Origin: Cryomorpha sp963836915
GTDB taxonomy: Bacteria > Bacteroidota > Bacteroidia > Flavobacteriales_D > Cryomorphaceae
DNA length: 64,000 nt
NCBI GenBank assembly: GCA_963836915.1
Contig: CAWILH010000002.1
Location: forward strand, 2,604,001-2,668,000
Direction of reading: 5' to 3'
Within the stretch, counting starts at the first letter, position 1; every line of letters begins with the position of its first letter. Positions 52,702 through 60,630 of the stretch are shown one piece after another. The position numbers and the translations under genes were made by a program. A model generated the notes under the pieces. That model did no database searches. It saw nothing but the letters and a program-made list of their open reading frames with translations, and was not told the origin of the DNA.

Positions 52702-54054
52702 TCAAACGGCTAAGTCACTGTCTACGAGTCGTACATCCTGATCTTCTTTACGCTTCAAGAGTGCAAATCCAAACGTCAATACCCCCACGCGACCAATAAA
52801 CATCAGTATGATGATCATAATTTTTCCCGGAAGGGATAAACTTCCTGTGATACCCGTACTGAGCCCCACCGTGCCAAGTGCCGAAGCGACTTCAAAGAGA
52901 ATCTTATCCAAGGGTTCAGGCTCTACGAAAGACAAGAAAAACGTAAAAACGAAAATGAGACTTGTATAAAGTATGAAGGTAGATGTAGCCACAAAGAGAC
53001 GTTCGAATGGAATCTTCCGGTTCAAAAATTTAATTTTCTTATGACCCAGTAGCCGACTTTTTAAAATAGCAAACATTGCAAAGAGCGTGGTAATCTTCAT
53101 ACCCCCCGCGGTACCGGAAGGAGAAGCGCCGACATACATCAAAAAAATCACAAGTAAGAGCATAGGTAGCGAAAGCGCACCTGTGCTTACGGTATTGAAA
53201 CCTACCGTAGTCATTGCAGTCATGGCCTGAAAAAATGAATTGAGAAGTGGCATACTACTCTCCTTACCCATCAATGGTTCACTCACATAAATGGTCAATG
53301 TGCCAACCGAAAGAAGGATCAAAAAACCATAGAGAATAATCTTGGAAGTGAAGGATATGGACTTCTGCCTTCGGGTCATATACATCCATATATCAGTAAT
53401 GACTATGAAACCTAGAGAACCTGCTATCGCGAGTACTGCTATTATCGCATTGGCAAACCCGCTATTTCTGAAGCCTTCAAAACTATCATTATACAATCCA
53501 AACCCTGCGGTACAGAAGGCCGATACACTATGGAAGATACTATACCATACTGCATCCCCCATGTCTAGCCCGGCATTACGAAACACGTAGAGAAAACAAG
53601 CCGCTCCAATTACTTCCATGATTATGGTGAAGATGACAACGCTCTTTACGAAATAATCGATTTTGATGGTTTCGGGCATTGTAAACTCGGCTCCGATTAT
53701 GCCCTGATGCCATCGCGTAATACGCTTGGTGGTGAAAAGTAAATAATAGGTAGTAAGGGTCATATAGCCAATACCGCCCACTTGAAAGAGCAGCATCACA
53801 ATGATCTGACCAGCAAGATTATACGTGTCGAAAACACTTACTGTCACCAATCCAGTAGTTGAAATGGCAGATGTAGCAATGAAAAGATGGTCTACAAAAC
53901 CGGCCGGATTATTATGCACCCAAGGAATGCAAAGTAGCAGCACCCCAACTGAAACATAGAGAAAAAAACCCCGGACTAGGTTGACTTGTGGCGAATGACT
54001 GATACGAAACCTACGGTACCAATGATTGAATCGATGAAGAATATTGGATGACAT
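52702..54054 (-). CDS. TrkH/KtrB family potassium transporter
   Basis: 450 residues, polytopic. Four pore loops with selectivity-filter-like sequences are visible: 'STTGLVTVS', 'CTAGFGLYN', 'TTVGFNTVST' and 'GTVGLSTGIT', each around the conserved Gly. Between the third and fourth is 'GASPSGTAGGMKITT', characteristic of KtrB/TrkH. It imports K+ (with Na+ or H+), usually together with a cytoplasmic NAD- or nucleotide-binding TrkA/KtrA protein, which is not adjacent here. The next genes on the strand are a porin and a lipoprotein. Confidence 0.92.
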   Translation of the reverse strand: MSSNILHRFNHWYRRFRISHSPQVNLVRGFFLYVSVGVLLLCIPWVHNNPAGFVDHLFIATSAISTTGLVTVSVFDTYNLAGQIIVMLLFQVGGIGYMTLTTYYLLFTTKRITRWHQGIIGAEFTMPETIKIDYFVKSVVIFTIIMEVIGAACFLYVFRNAGLDMGDAVWYSIFHSVSAFCTAGFGLYNDSFEGFRNSGFANAIIAVLAIAGSLGFIVITDIWMYMTRRQKSISFTSKIILYGFLILLSVGTLTIYVSEPLMGKESSMPLLNSFFQAMTAMTTVGFNTVSTGALSLPMLLLVIFLMYVGASPSGTAGGMKITTLFAMFAILKSRLLGHKKIKFLNRKIPFERLFVATSTFILYTSLIFVFTFFLSFVEPEPLDKILFEVASALGTVGLSTGITGSLSLPGKIMIIILMFIGRVGVLTFGFALLKRKEDQDVRLVDSDLAV

Positions 54055-54346
54055 ATGCGCCTAAAAAGTATAGCAAAGAAAATATTTTATTTCCCGATAA
54101 ATCATTAGAATTCCATTTGGACTCAAAATTTCTGTAGTTAGAAAAGTTGGCTCCGGCCAAGTTTACTGTTCAAGCGATGCTTATCATTCAAGGCTCTATT
54201 GGCATTGCTAATCTCCCATCAAAGTAAATATATCCTAATCGATCTATCATAGACATAGGAGACTGTATGTAAGTGTATTAAACCTACCATTCATCTACCG
54301 CCTTCATCAAATCTCACACCTTATTATTCCATCTTTTTGAAAGCCT
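54055..54346. other. Intergenic region between trkH and the ECF sigma gene
   Basis: About 290 AT-rich bases between divergent genes. Apart from the ECF-type promoter at its right edge I see no gene or strong structure. Confidence 0.4.
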
Positions 54347-54374
54347 GTAACTTTCCGCCATCCAGGCCGTCCCA
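54347..54374 (+). promoter_or_regulatory. ECF-type promoter of the sigma factor operon
   Basis: GTAAC (54347-54351), 16 bases, CGTCCCA (54368-54374). The pattern repeats before the OMP gene at 56255-56283, including the longer matches GTAACTTTC and CGTCCCA. A GTAAC/CGTC pair at this spacing is what ECF sigma factors typically recognise, so the sigma gene probably activates itself. The ATG is 24 bases downstream. Confidence 0.65.
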
Positions 54375-54398
54375 CCATCAACCGACTGCTTACGACCC

Positions 54399-54884
54399 AT
54401 GAGTATTGACGATTATAATAAATGCGTTGACGACCATGCAGATGGTCTCTACCGCTTTATGCTCAAGCATATACGCGATACCGAAAAGGCGCGCGACCTC
54501 GTGCAGGATTCCTTTGCCAAGCTTTGGCTGAAAGCCGAAGAAGTGGATGCGGCAAAATCAAAAAGCTACCTCTTCTCTACAGGCTACCATACCATGATCG
54601 ATATGATAAGAAGGGATAAAAAACAAGGCCGGTTTGAAGAAGTGGAAGTCATGAAATTAGCCCATAGCACCCAATATACCGACCTGAACGAAGTGCTGCA
54701 CGAAGCACTCGAAACCCTTTCGGAAATTCAAAAAAGTGTGGTTTTGCTGCGCGATTATGAAGGCTATAATTATCGAGAGATCGGCGAAATCTGTAAACTC
54801 AGTGAGGCACAGGTCAAAGTTTATATTTTCAGGGCACGAAAAGCCCTGCGTCAATACATCGGAAGTATGGAGGCTGTGCTATGA
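54399..54884 (+). CDS. ECF-type RNA polymerase sigma factor
   Basis: 161 residues, typical for the extracytoplasmic-function group. Region 2: 'YRFMLKHIRDTEKARDLVQDSFAKLWLK' pattern (in parts), with the core-binding 'DLVQDSF'. Region 4: 'LSEIQKSVVLLRDYEGYNYREIGEICKLSEAQVK' pattern, a helix-turn-helix reading the -35 box. It overlaps the next gene, a membrane protein that is probably its anti-sigma factor, by 4 bases (ATGA). Matching promoters before this gene and before the OMP gene suggest it controls all three. Confidence 0.92.
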   Translation: MSIDDYNKCVDDHADGLYRFMLKHIRDTEKARDLVQDSFAKLWLKAEEVDAAKSKSYLFSTGYHTMIDMIRRDKKQGRFEEVEVMKLAHSTQYTDLNEVLHEALETLSEIQKSVVLLRDYEGYNYREIGEICKLSEAQVKVYIFRARKALRQYIGSMEAVL

Positions 54885-56251
54885 ATAGAATAACGAAAGA
54901 AAATTACGAAGCCTTCTTGCTCGACCGGGCAGAAGGAACGCTTGGCTCAAATCAACTGGCTGCACTTGAGACTTTTATGAAAGCCCATCCCGAGCTAGAA
55001 GACATCGCTGCCGATCTCAACTTACCGGTGCTAAAGGCCGCGTCAACCAAGGATCAATCGTGGAGCGCACTGAAGCGCGGTGATCTCGGTGGGCTCAAGG
55101 ATAATGCAGAACTGCGCGATCAACTCTATTTTGCAGATGAGAATGGCGAGCTTAATGTGGTAGATAAATCGCAACTGAAAGAATTATTAAAAGAAGAAAC
55201 CTATCGCCGCGAATATGATTTATGGAAATCGCTTGCCGTAAAAGCTTCTTCACATTGCACAGGCAAAGATCAACTCTATCATCTGGAATTGGAAGAGCAT
55301 CCCACGCCGTTCAATTATGAATATTGGCTTGCCGCCAAAACGGAAGGCCTGCTGAGCGATACGCAATCGGAAGTTTTGAAACGCTACGCAGGCCGCCTGA
55401 AAAATGGCACTAGAGATCTCGCCCTTGCCGACCGGTTACGCCTTGAACCAGCGAAAGCTATTTTCTATGGCAATAGGGATGGACTTAAGAAAAAAGATTC
55501 TCGAATGGGCATTATTTGGTTCTACCGATTGGCAGCAGCCGCAGCCGTATTGCTGCTCATCTTCTTTGCTTGGCAGAAAACCAACACTACCGAAATACCC
55601 GTGGCAGAAAAGAAAAGCGCTCCTAGGCTCGATGAAACCAAGGAAGTGATGGAGTCGGAAAACAAAGACTCGATTAAAACGAACCTTCCACTAGATAGCG
55701 CCGGAACAGATGTAAAACCAGAAGAAAAGCCCCAAGAAATTGATTTGTTTGAATGGGAGCGCCGCGAACCCGATCCTTCGCAATATGCCGAAGCTGCCAA
55801 GCCCAGTGAAATCTCGAGAAATTCGAAACCAGCCTTGAAACAAGAAAATCGGGTCGCCAAACTGGAGCCTATCGATGAGATAGAATCCATAGAAACCGAA
55901 CAGCCTGTCTTCGAAGTCATTACGCTAGACCAGCCCTTGCCGCAGAATGAAATAGCCGCCGCAGCGCAAGAGGAGCGCACGCTGCCATCCAAACATGCGA
56001 AGAGCAAGAAAAATAGCGAATTTCAAACCATCCCCGAATATGCCGAAAGCATACTCGCCGATAGATTAAATGTGCCGGATAGTGCACGTGATCAGATGGC
56101 GCTGACACTTGCGAAGCGTGCCGCCGATAAAGCGGGAGAATTTTTTGATGCCGAAATAACCAAAGAGAAGTCGAGTGCCGAAGGAATTGAAAACCTGACC
56201 TATACATTGCGGGTAGGTAGTTTTAGCGTGAGCAGATCACGAACGAGGTAG
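54881..56251 (+). CDS. Single-pass membrane protein, putative anti-sigma factor
   Basis: 456 residues. The first ~205 are cytoplasmic, helical and repetitive, starting 'ITKENYEAFLLDRAEGTL' with a motif 'F..HPELE' like the N-terminal ends of other Bacteroidota anti-sigma proteins. One membrane helix follows (~209-230, 'RLAAAAAVLLLIFFAW'), then a ~220-residue charged, Glu/Lys/Pro-rich and probably flexible external part. No zinc-binding anti-sigma motif is present. The anti-sigma role is inferred from position (4-base overlap with the sigma gene) and topology, not from a recognised domain. Confidence 0.65.
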   Translation: MNRITKENYEAFLLDRAEGTLGSNQLAALETFMKAHPELEDIAADLNLPVLKAASTKDQSWSALKRGDLGGLKDNAELRDQLYFADENGELNVVDKSQLKELLKEETYRREYDLWKSLAVKASSHCTGKDQLYHLELEEHPTPFNYEYWLAAKTEGLLSDTQSEVLKRYAGRLKNGTRDLALADRLRLEPAKAIFYGNRDGLKKKDSRMGIIWFYRLAAAAAVLLLIFFAWQKTNTTEIPVAEKKSAPRLDETKEVMESENKDSIKTNLPLDSAGTDVKPEEKPQEIDLFEWERREPDPSQYAEAAKPSEISRNSKPALKQENRVAKLEPIDEIESIETEQPVFEVITLDQPLPQNEIAAAAQEERTLPSKHAKSKKNSEFQTIPEYAESILADRLNVPDSARDQMALTLAKRAADKAGEFFDAEITKEKSSAEGIENLTYTLRVGSFSVSRSRTR

Positions 56252-56254
56252 GCT

Positions 56255-56283
56255 GTAACTTTCTGATCGACCCATCCGTCCCA
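56255..56283 (+). promoter_or_regulatory. Second ECF-type promoter, before the OMP gene
   Basis: GTAAC (56255-56259), 17 bases, CGTCCCA (56277-56283), nearly the same pattern as at 54347-54374. It lies directly after the stop of the anti-sigma-like gene and 25 bases before the next ATG. Confidence 0.65.
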
Positions 56284-56308
56284 AATTTAAAGAACTTAAA
56301 AACGAACC

Positions 56309-57217
56309 ATGAAATCAACACTGCTTTTAATCGCCATTCTTATAACCGGAACCCTTGCAGCACAAACCCCAGAGAAAACCGCGGAGAAAGCGGACTCTCT
56401 GGCAAAACCCATTGAACAATTGGAAATAGCAATGAAGGACGGGAAAGTCGCGGCCTCTGTTCGTACCTTAAATCCTGACAGCAGTTATTCTGATACCATT
56501 AGAATAAAATTCAAGAAAGTGGATGTCTTGATCATCACTAGGGACAGCACAGACTGGAGCCAGAGCGAGAATTCCGCCAAGTCAAAATCATACGAACTTA
56601 CCTATTGGAACGGAATCGATATCGGAGTAAACGGGATTTTGGGTGAGACCCGCGATTTTAACCTCAGCAGCGATGTAGAATTTCTAGAACCCGAATACGG
56701 AAAATCCCGCTATATCGCCTTCAACTTTGCACAGGTGAAAGGCAGGATCATAAAAGACTATGTAGGCTTTGCCACAGGCTTAAGTTTTCAGATCTATAAT
56801 TATAAATTCAATGGCGACAATGAATTTGTTTTTCAGGGAGACAGCCTGTTTTCAGTGCCAACGGGAGACAAGAACGTGACCAAAAACAAGCTACGCGCTA
56901 CGTATATCGCTGTGCCGGCCTTATTGGAATTTAACACTTCGCTAGATCAAGACAGGTCTTTTCATATCTCTGCCGGTGTAGTGGGAAAAATAAGAATTGA
57001 AAATATGTACAAGCAGAAATTCGAAATAGACGGCGATGATCATAAAACCAGTATCAAGGGCGAGCTTGGGCTCAATAGATTTGCTGCCGATGCTGTGGTG
57101 CGCGTAGGATATAAAAAGCTGACTTTCTTTACCCAAATCGGTTTATTGCCAATATTTGATAACGATACGACCGACGATGTTTATTCTTTTGCCGCAGGGC
57201 TTTTCATAAAAGTATAG
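56309..57217 (+). CDS. Outer-membrane beta-barrel protein controlled with the ECF module
   Basis: 302 residues with a signal peptide ending 'GTLAAQ'. A ~70-residue charged linker precedes a PorT/OmpW-like eight-strand barrel pattern: 'IGVNGILGETRDFNLS', 'FATGLSFQIYNYKF', 'RATYIAVPALLEFNTS', 'FHISAGVVGKIRI', 'DAVVRVGYKKLTFFTQIGLLP', ending 'FAAGLFIKV'. The function is unknown; it may sense or respond to envelope stress with the neighbouring sigma factor. A terminator follows at 57237. Confidence 0.8.
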   Translation: MKSTLLLIAILITGTLAAQTPEKTAEKADSLAKPIEQLEIAMKDGKVAASVRTLNPDSSYSDTIRIKFKKVDVLIITRDSTDWSQSENSAKSKSYELTYWNGIDIGVNGILGETRDFNLSSDVEFLEPEYGKSRYIAFNFAQVKGRIIKDYVGFATGLSFQIYNYKFNGDNEFVFQGDSLFSVPTGDKNVTKNKLRATYIAVPALLEFNTSLDQDRSFHISAGVVGKIRIENMYKQKFEIDGDDHKTSIKGELGLNRFAADAVVRVGYKKLTFFTQIGLLPIFDNDTTDDVYSFAAGLFIKV

Positions 57218-57236
57218 ACCCGCCTAAAACCCTAAA

Positions 57237-57264
57237 AAAAAGCACCCTTAGCGGGGTGCTTTTA
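57237..57264 (+). terminator. Terminator between the OMP gene and gatC, usable from both sides
   Basis: AAAAGCACCC pairs with GGGGTGCTTTT across a short loop. A-run before and T-run after make it work in both directions for these convergent genes (ends at 57217 and 57269). Confidence 0.88.
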
Positions 57265-57268
57265 CCAT

Positions 57269-57568
57269 TTATAAATCTTTGTTCTCTACGACTTTAGGCA
57301 CTTTGAAATAAAAGGAATCGTGATTTGGCGCATTCTTCAGCGCGTCTGCTTGCGTAAGGCTCTCGGTTACGGCATCTACCCGAAGTACATTCTTCTCTGT
57401 ATTTACATGAATGAGCGGCTCTACCCCTTCCGTGTCAAGCTCATTTAGCTGCTCTACGAAATCGAGCATTCGCTCTAAATCTCCTTTGATACCTTCCTTT
57501 TCGGCGGCGCTGAACTCCAGCTTGGCGAGGCTTGCAAGTTTATCAATAAGCGCATCATTTACTTTCAT
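57269..57568 (-). CDS. gatC: Aspartyl/glutamyl-tRNA amidotransferase subunit C
   Basis: 99 residues, normal for GatC, which stabilises the GatAB amidotransferase that converts Glu-tRNA(Gln) or Asp-tRNA(Asn). Typical parts: 'LIDKLASLAKLEFSAAEKE', 'LERMLDFVEQLNELDTEGVEP', 'LRVDAVTESLTQADALKNAP' (in parts). It stands alone, apart from gatA and gatB. The promoter box TAATTTTG ends only 4 bases before the ATG. Confidence 0.94.
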   Translation of the reverse strand: MKVNDALIDKLASLAKLEFSAAEKEGIKGDLERMLDFVEQLNELDTEGVEPLIHVNTEKNVLRVDAVTESLTQADALKNAPNHDSFYFKVPKVVENKDL

Positions 57569-57572
57569 GCGA

Positions 57573-57580
57573 CAAAATTA
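57573..57580 (-). promoter_or_regulatory. -7 promoter box of gatC, nearly touching the start codon
   Basis: On the minus strand TAATTTTG fits TAnnTTTG and ends 4 bases before the gatC ATG. Transcription would then begin at or next to the start codon, giving a leaderless or nearly leaderless mRNA. The -33 TTG at the ideal distance is only TTC. Confidence 0.45.
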
Positions 57581-57844
57581 ACCATTCCCAATTTAAGTGG
57601 AACTGTTCGATCAGGTCTGGTAGCGCTTTTGGCAAATTGAATTTTATTCTAGCACGCGAGGCAATGCGCAAAAAAATACTCACCAACGGGAAATATGCAC
57701 ATAGATTTCTGGAAGAGCCAACCCAAAATCTTTGCCAAGCAGGCAGTGCAGTTCACAGCCGTTCTATACATCGAGCATTCAGCCCATTTGCGGATAGCAG
57801 CGGCATACATCTTGAACTATCCATTAAAAAAAAATTCAGAACAG

Positions 57845-58681
57845 ATGCCATATATAGAAACTGCACACAGTGAAAAAGGAAACAAGACCAAATTATTTTA
57901 CGAAGACTATGGCGATGGCCAGCCCATCATCTTGATACATGGATGGCCGCTTACCCACAGCACTTGGGAGCGGCAGATCGCGGCACTCACCGAAGCGGGA
58001 TACCGCTGTATAGCCTATGATAGAAGGGGCTTCGGCCAATCATCAAAGCCATGGGGCGATTATGATTATAGCTCATTGGCGGGCGATCTGAACACCCTAA
58101 TTGAAAAACTTAACCTCAACGATGTCGTGATCTGTGGCTTCTCCATGGGTGGCGGCGAAGTGGTGCGCTACTTCACCGACTTTGGTAGCAGCAAGATTTC
58201 GAAGGCCATCCTTATCTCTTCGATCATTCCGCTCGTGGCGAAAAAAGATGATAACCCAGATGGAGTGCCGGCAGATGCCCTGAGCGGCATCATGGAAAAT
58301 CTGCAAGACGACTATCCGGGCTTTGCTCGCGGCTTTGGGAAGAATTACTTCAATGCCGATGATAATAAAGACACCGTTTCGGAAGGTATGCTGGACTATA
58401 CCTGGTCTCTGGCGATGATGGCCTCAAAACATGCCACCATAGCATGCGCCAAGTCGTGGGCGGGAACAGATTTTCGCCCCGAGCTCAAAAACGTGGATGT
58501 GCCAACGCTGATCGTGCACGGCACCGCCGATAATGTAGTGCCTATAGCGACCGCAGGTGACCAAGCCGCCAAAGGGATAGCCCAGAATACCTATAAAAAG
58601 TTTGACAATGCGCCCCATGGACTTTACGTGACGCATACCAAAAAGCTCAATCAGACCTTGATAGATTTTCTCAAAAGCTAG
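57845..58681 (+). CDS. Alpha/beta hydrolase, non-haem chloroperoxidase type
   Basis: 278 residues from the ATG at 57845 ('MPYIETAHSEKG'); upstream in-frame starts add a 50-residue stretch unlike the family. Motifs: oxyanion 'LIHGWPLTHSTWE', 'YDRRGFGQSSKP', nucleophile Ser in 'CGFSMGGGEVVRYF', acid in 'IVHGTADNVVP' and His in 'APHGLYVTH'. This matches the arylesterase/non-haem haloperoxidase group; most such enzymes act as esterases or perhydrolases in the cytoplasm, and true haloperoxidation in vivo is doubtful. Alone in its transcription unit, with a terminator 30 bases downstream. Confidence 0.9.
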   Translation: MPYIETAHSEKGNKTKLFYEDYGDGQPIILIHGWPLTHSTWERQIAALTEAGYRCIAYDRRGFGQSSKPWGDYDYSSLAGDLNTLIEKLNLNDVVICGFSMGGGEVVRYFTDFGSSKISKAILISSIIPLVAKKDDNPDGVPADALSGIMENLQDDYPGFARGFGKNYFNADDNKDTVSEGMLDYTWSLAMMASKHATIACAKSWAGTDFRPELKNVDVPTLIVHGTADNVVPIATAGDQAAKGIAQNTYKKFDNAPHGLYVTHTKKLNQTLIDFLKS

Positions 58682-58710
58682 TTCAACAATTCAAGGATAC
58701 ACCATCGAAT

Positions 58711-58745
58711 AGCTCCGGCACCACCAAGGTCGGGGCTTTTTCGTT
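58711..58745 (+). terminator. Terminator of the hydrolase gene
   Basis: AGCTCCGGC pairs with GTCGGGGCT (two G-U pairs) across a 9-base loop, then TTTTTCG. It is 30 bases after the stop at 58681. Confidence 0.7.
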
Positions 58746-58779
58746 TTTTCTACCTTCGCATTTCCAAAAAAGAGAAGAT

Positions 58780-59772
58780 ATGGCACGCATCTTAACAGGC
58801 ATTCAGAGTACTGGCATTCCCCATTTGGGAAATCTCCTTGGCGCCATCATGCCTGCCATTCAGATGGCCGATAGCCCCGGCAACGATGCTTTTCTCTTCA
58901 TCGCCGACCTGCATTCGCTCACTACCATAAAAGATGCCACCACCAGGCGAGAGAATGTACTGGCCGTCGCTGCCGCATGGTTGGCCTGTGGTCTAGATAC
59001 CGAAAAGCACACCTTCTACCGCCAGAGTGATATACCCGAAGTGGCCGAGCTCACTTGGCATTTGAGCTGCTTCACCCCCTACCCCATGCTGGCCAATGCG
59101 CATAGTTTCAAAGATAAGAGTGATAGGCTGAGCGACGTGAACGCAGGATTGTTCAACTATCCGGTATTGATGGCTGCCGATATATTGCTCTACCGCGCCG
59201 AGCAGGTGCCAGTGGGCAAAGATCAGGTTCAGCACCTGGAGATCACCCGCGATATAGCCAGCGCTTTTAATCGAATGGCCGGCGAAGTGCTGGTAGTTCC
59301 AAACGTAAAAGTGCAGGAAGCGACCATGTACGTGCCCGGTACCGATGGCCAAAAGATGAGCAAGTCTTATGGCAATACCATCAATATTTTTGACTCAGAT
59401 AAGGCGCTCCGAAAATCGGTAATGAAAATAGTGACCGACAGCAAAGGGGTAGATGAACCGAAAGATCCCGATACCTGCACGGTGTTTGCGATTTATTCGC
59501 TGCTGGCTTCCGCCAAAGAAACTACCGGGATGCGCCAAAATTATGAGGCTGGCGGCTTTGGCTACGGCCACGCCAAGCAGGCCTTATTTGAAGTTTTGGT
59601 AAGGGAGTTTGCGGCACCACGCGCCAAATATCAAGAGCTGATGGGCGCCCCCGAACGGATAGAAGCTGCACTGGGCAAAGGTGCCTCGAAAGCACGGATT
59701 ACTGCCCGCGAAGTAATGGGCGATGTGCGGGACGCGATAGGTTTTCAAAAGCTGGATTACACAAGCATTTAA
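58780..59772 (+). CDS. trpS: Tryptophanyl-tRNA synthetase
   Basis: 330 residues, normal size. It charges tRNA-Trp. Signatures: 'TGIQSTGIPHLGNLLGA' with the HIGH-like PHLGN, 'VPVGKDQVQHLEITRDIA' and 'GQKMSKSYGNTI' with KMSKS. A TACCTTCG string ~20 bases before the ATG may be a variant -7 box. The gene stands alone. Confidence 0.95.
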   Translation: MARILTGIQSTGIPHLGNLLGAIMPAIQMADSPGNDAFLFIADLHSLTTIKDATTRRENVLAVAAAWLACGLDTEKHTFYRQSDIPEVAELTWHLSCFTPYPMLANAHSFKDKSDRLSDVNAGLFNYPVLMAADILLYRAEQVPVGKDQVQHLEITRDIASAFNRMAGEVLVVPNVKVQEATMYVPGTDGQKMSKSYGNTINIFDSDKALRKSVMKIVTDSKGVDEPKDPDTCTVFAIYSLLASAKETTGMRQNYEAGGFGYGHAKQALFEVLVREFAAPRAKYQELMGAPERIEAALGKGASKARITAREVMGDVRDAIGFQKLDYTSI

Positions 59773-59797
59773 TTCGGTGCCGACTGTCGGTATGGCG

Positions 59798-60208
59798 CTA
59801 TGCACCGGCGGCTGGTTTTACCTTGCGCGGACGGCCAGCCCTTTTCGAGCGGTGCTTGTAAAATACCTCCCGCTCTACCCATTTTAAATTATCCCAGCAG
59901 TTATTGCTTCGGTTATAGTCCATATGAATTACGAATATATGGGAGTCTCCGGGCGATTCTACAAAAAACGATGCGACCAAGCGGTGCAAATAAATGGTCT
60001 GGCGCGTCCCATCATGGGTCGAAAAGGAGATATACTTATAACCACTTATATTTTTCGGCTCAAACAATAGTTCAGGCCCTATGGCTTTTTTTATTTTTAC
60101 AACATTTCCAAGGTTCGAGATCTTGAAATGGTGCAATAAAGGCTCCCCTTCCAACTCGGTCATGATGACCCAACGCTCTTCTCTAGATCTATTCTTGGAT
60201 ATAATCAT
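59798..60208 (-). CDS. Small HNH-type protein (NUMOD4-like N-terminus)
   Basis: 136 residues. The N-terminal half looks like NUMOD4 ('ERWVIM', 'FKISNLGNVVK'), and the second half has an HNH-like core: 'YLHRLVASFF', then 'VIHMDYNRSNNCWDNLKWV'. The usual core reads V-N-H-x-D-x-N-x-x-N-N; here His, Asp and Asn are kept. Such proteins are often homing or phage-type nucleases, and this one is shorter than most (usual 160-200). It has a strongly basic end ('HRSKRAGRPRKVK'), suiting DNA binding. It converges with trpS and lies next to a copy of the 136 bp repeat. Confidence 0.65.
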   Translation of the reverse strand: MIISKNRSREERWVIMTELEGEPLLHHFKISNLGNVVKIKKAIGPELLFEPKNISGYKYISFSTHDGTRQTIYLHRLVASFFVESPGDSHIFVIHMDYNRSNNCWDNLKWVEREVFYKHRSKRAGRPRKVKPAAGA

Positions 60209-60314
60209 GTCAGAAAGCTATGGAAAAAGTTTTGTGCTAGCCAGTACCACCGAAATAAGATCATTAAGTTTACCATTTGGACACCTTACATGATGGGGAT
60301 CCACGGACTAATTA

Positions 60315-60450
60315 GTCTGTCCATAGAGTCCGCTATCTGTCTTGCACTTGTTCAAAAAACAGTCGTCCCGCTCGAGCGGGACTCCTTGATTTTTAAAACT
60401 GCGCGCGCGTTGCTATCGAACTCTTTGATCCAGCCACCCTACTGTATTGA
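60315..60450 (-). repeat. 136 bp dispersed palindromic repeat, copy C
   Basis: Inverted relative to copy A at 16473-16608, same length, with the same 18 bp palindrome (60365-60382). It lies in the ~420-base gap between the HNH gene and the lipoprotein gene, which otherwise holds nothing I can identify. A short open frame across it is a shadow of the repeat. Confidence 0.8.
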
Positions 60451-60630
60451 TAGACTCAAATTATTGGTCTTTGGTGATCCGTACGGACTTCAACTGGTCG
60501 TGGGCAAGGAATTTAAATTCTATGAAAGATTCCAATAACCAAAAAAACTTCTAAGCCTTCCCAATCTCACGCAACTTAAACACCGAAAACGCGTAGGTAT
60601 AACCATTTATAGCCCTTTTAATAATAGCCA

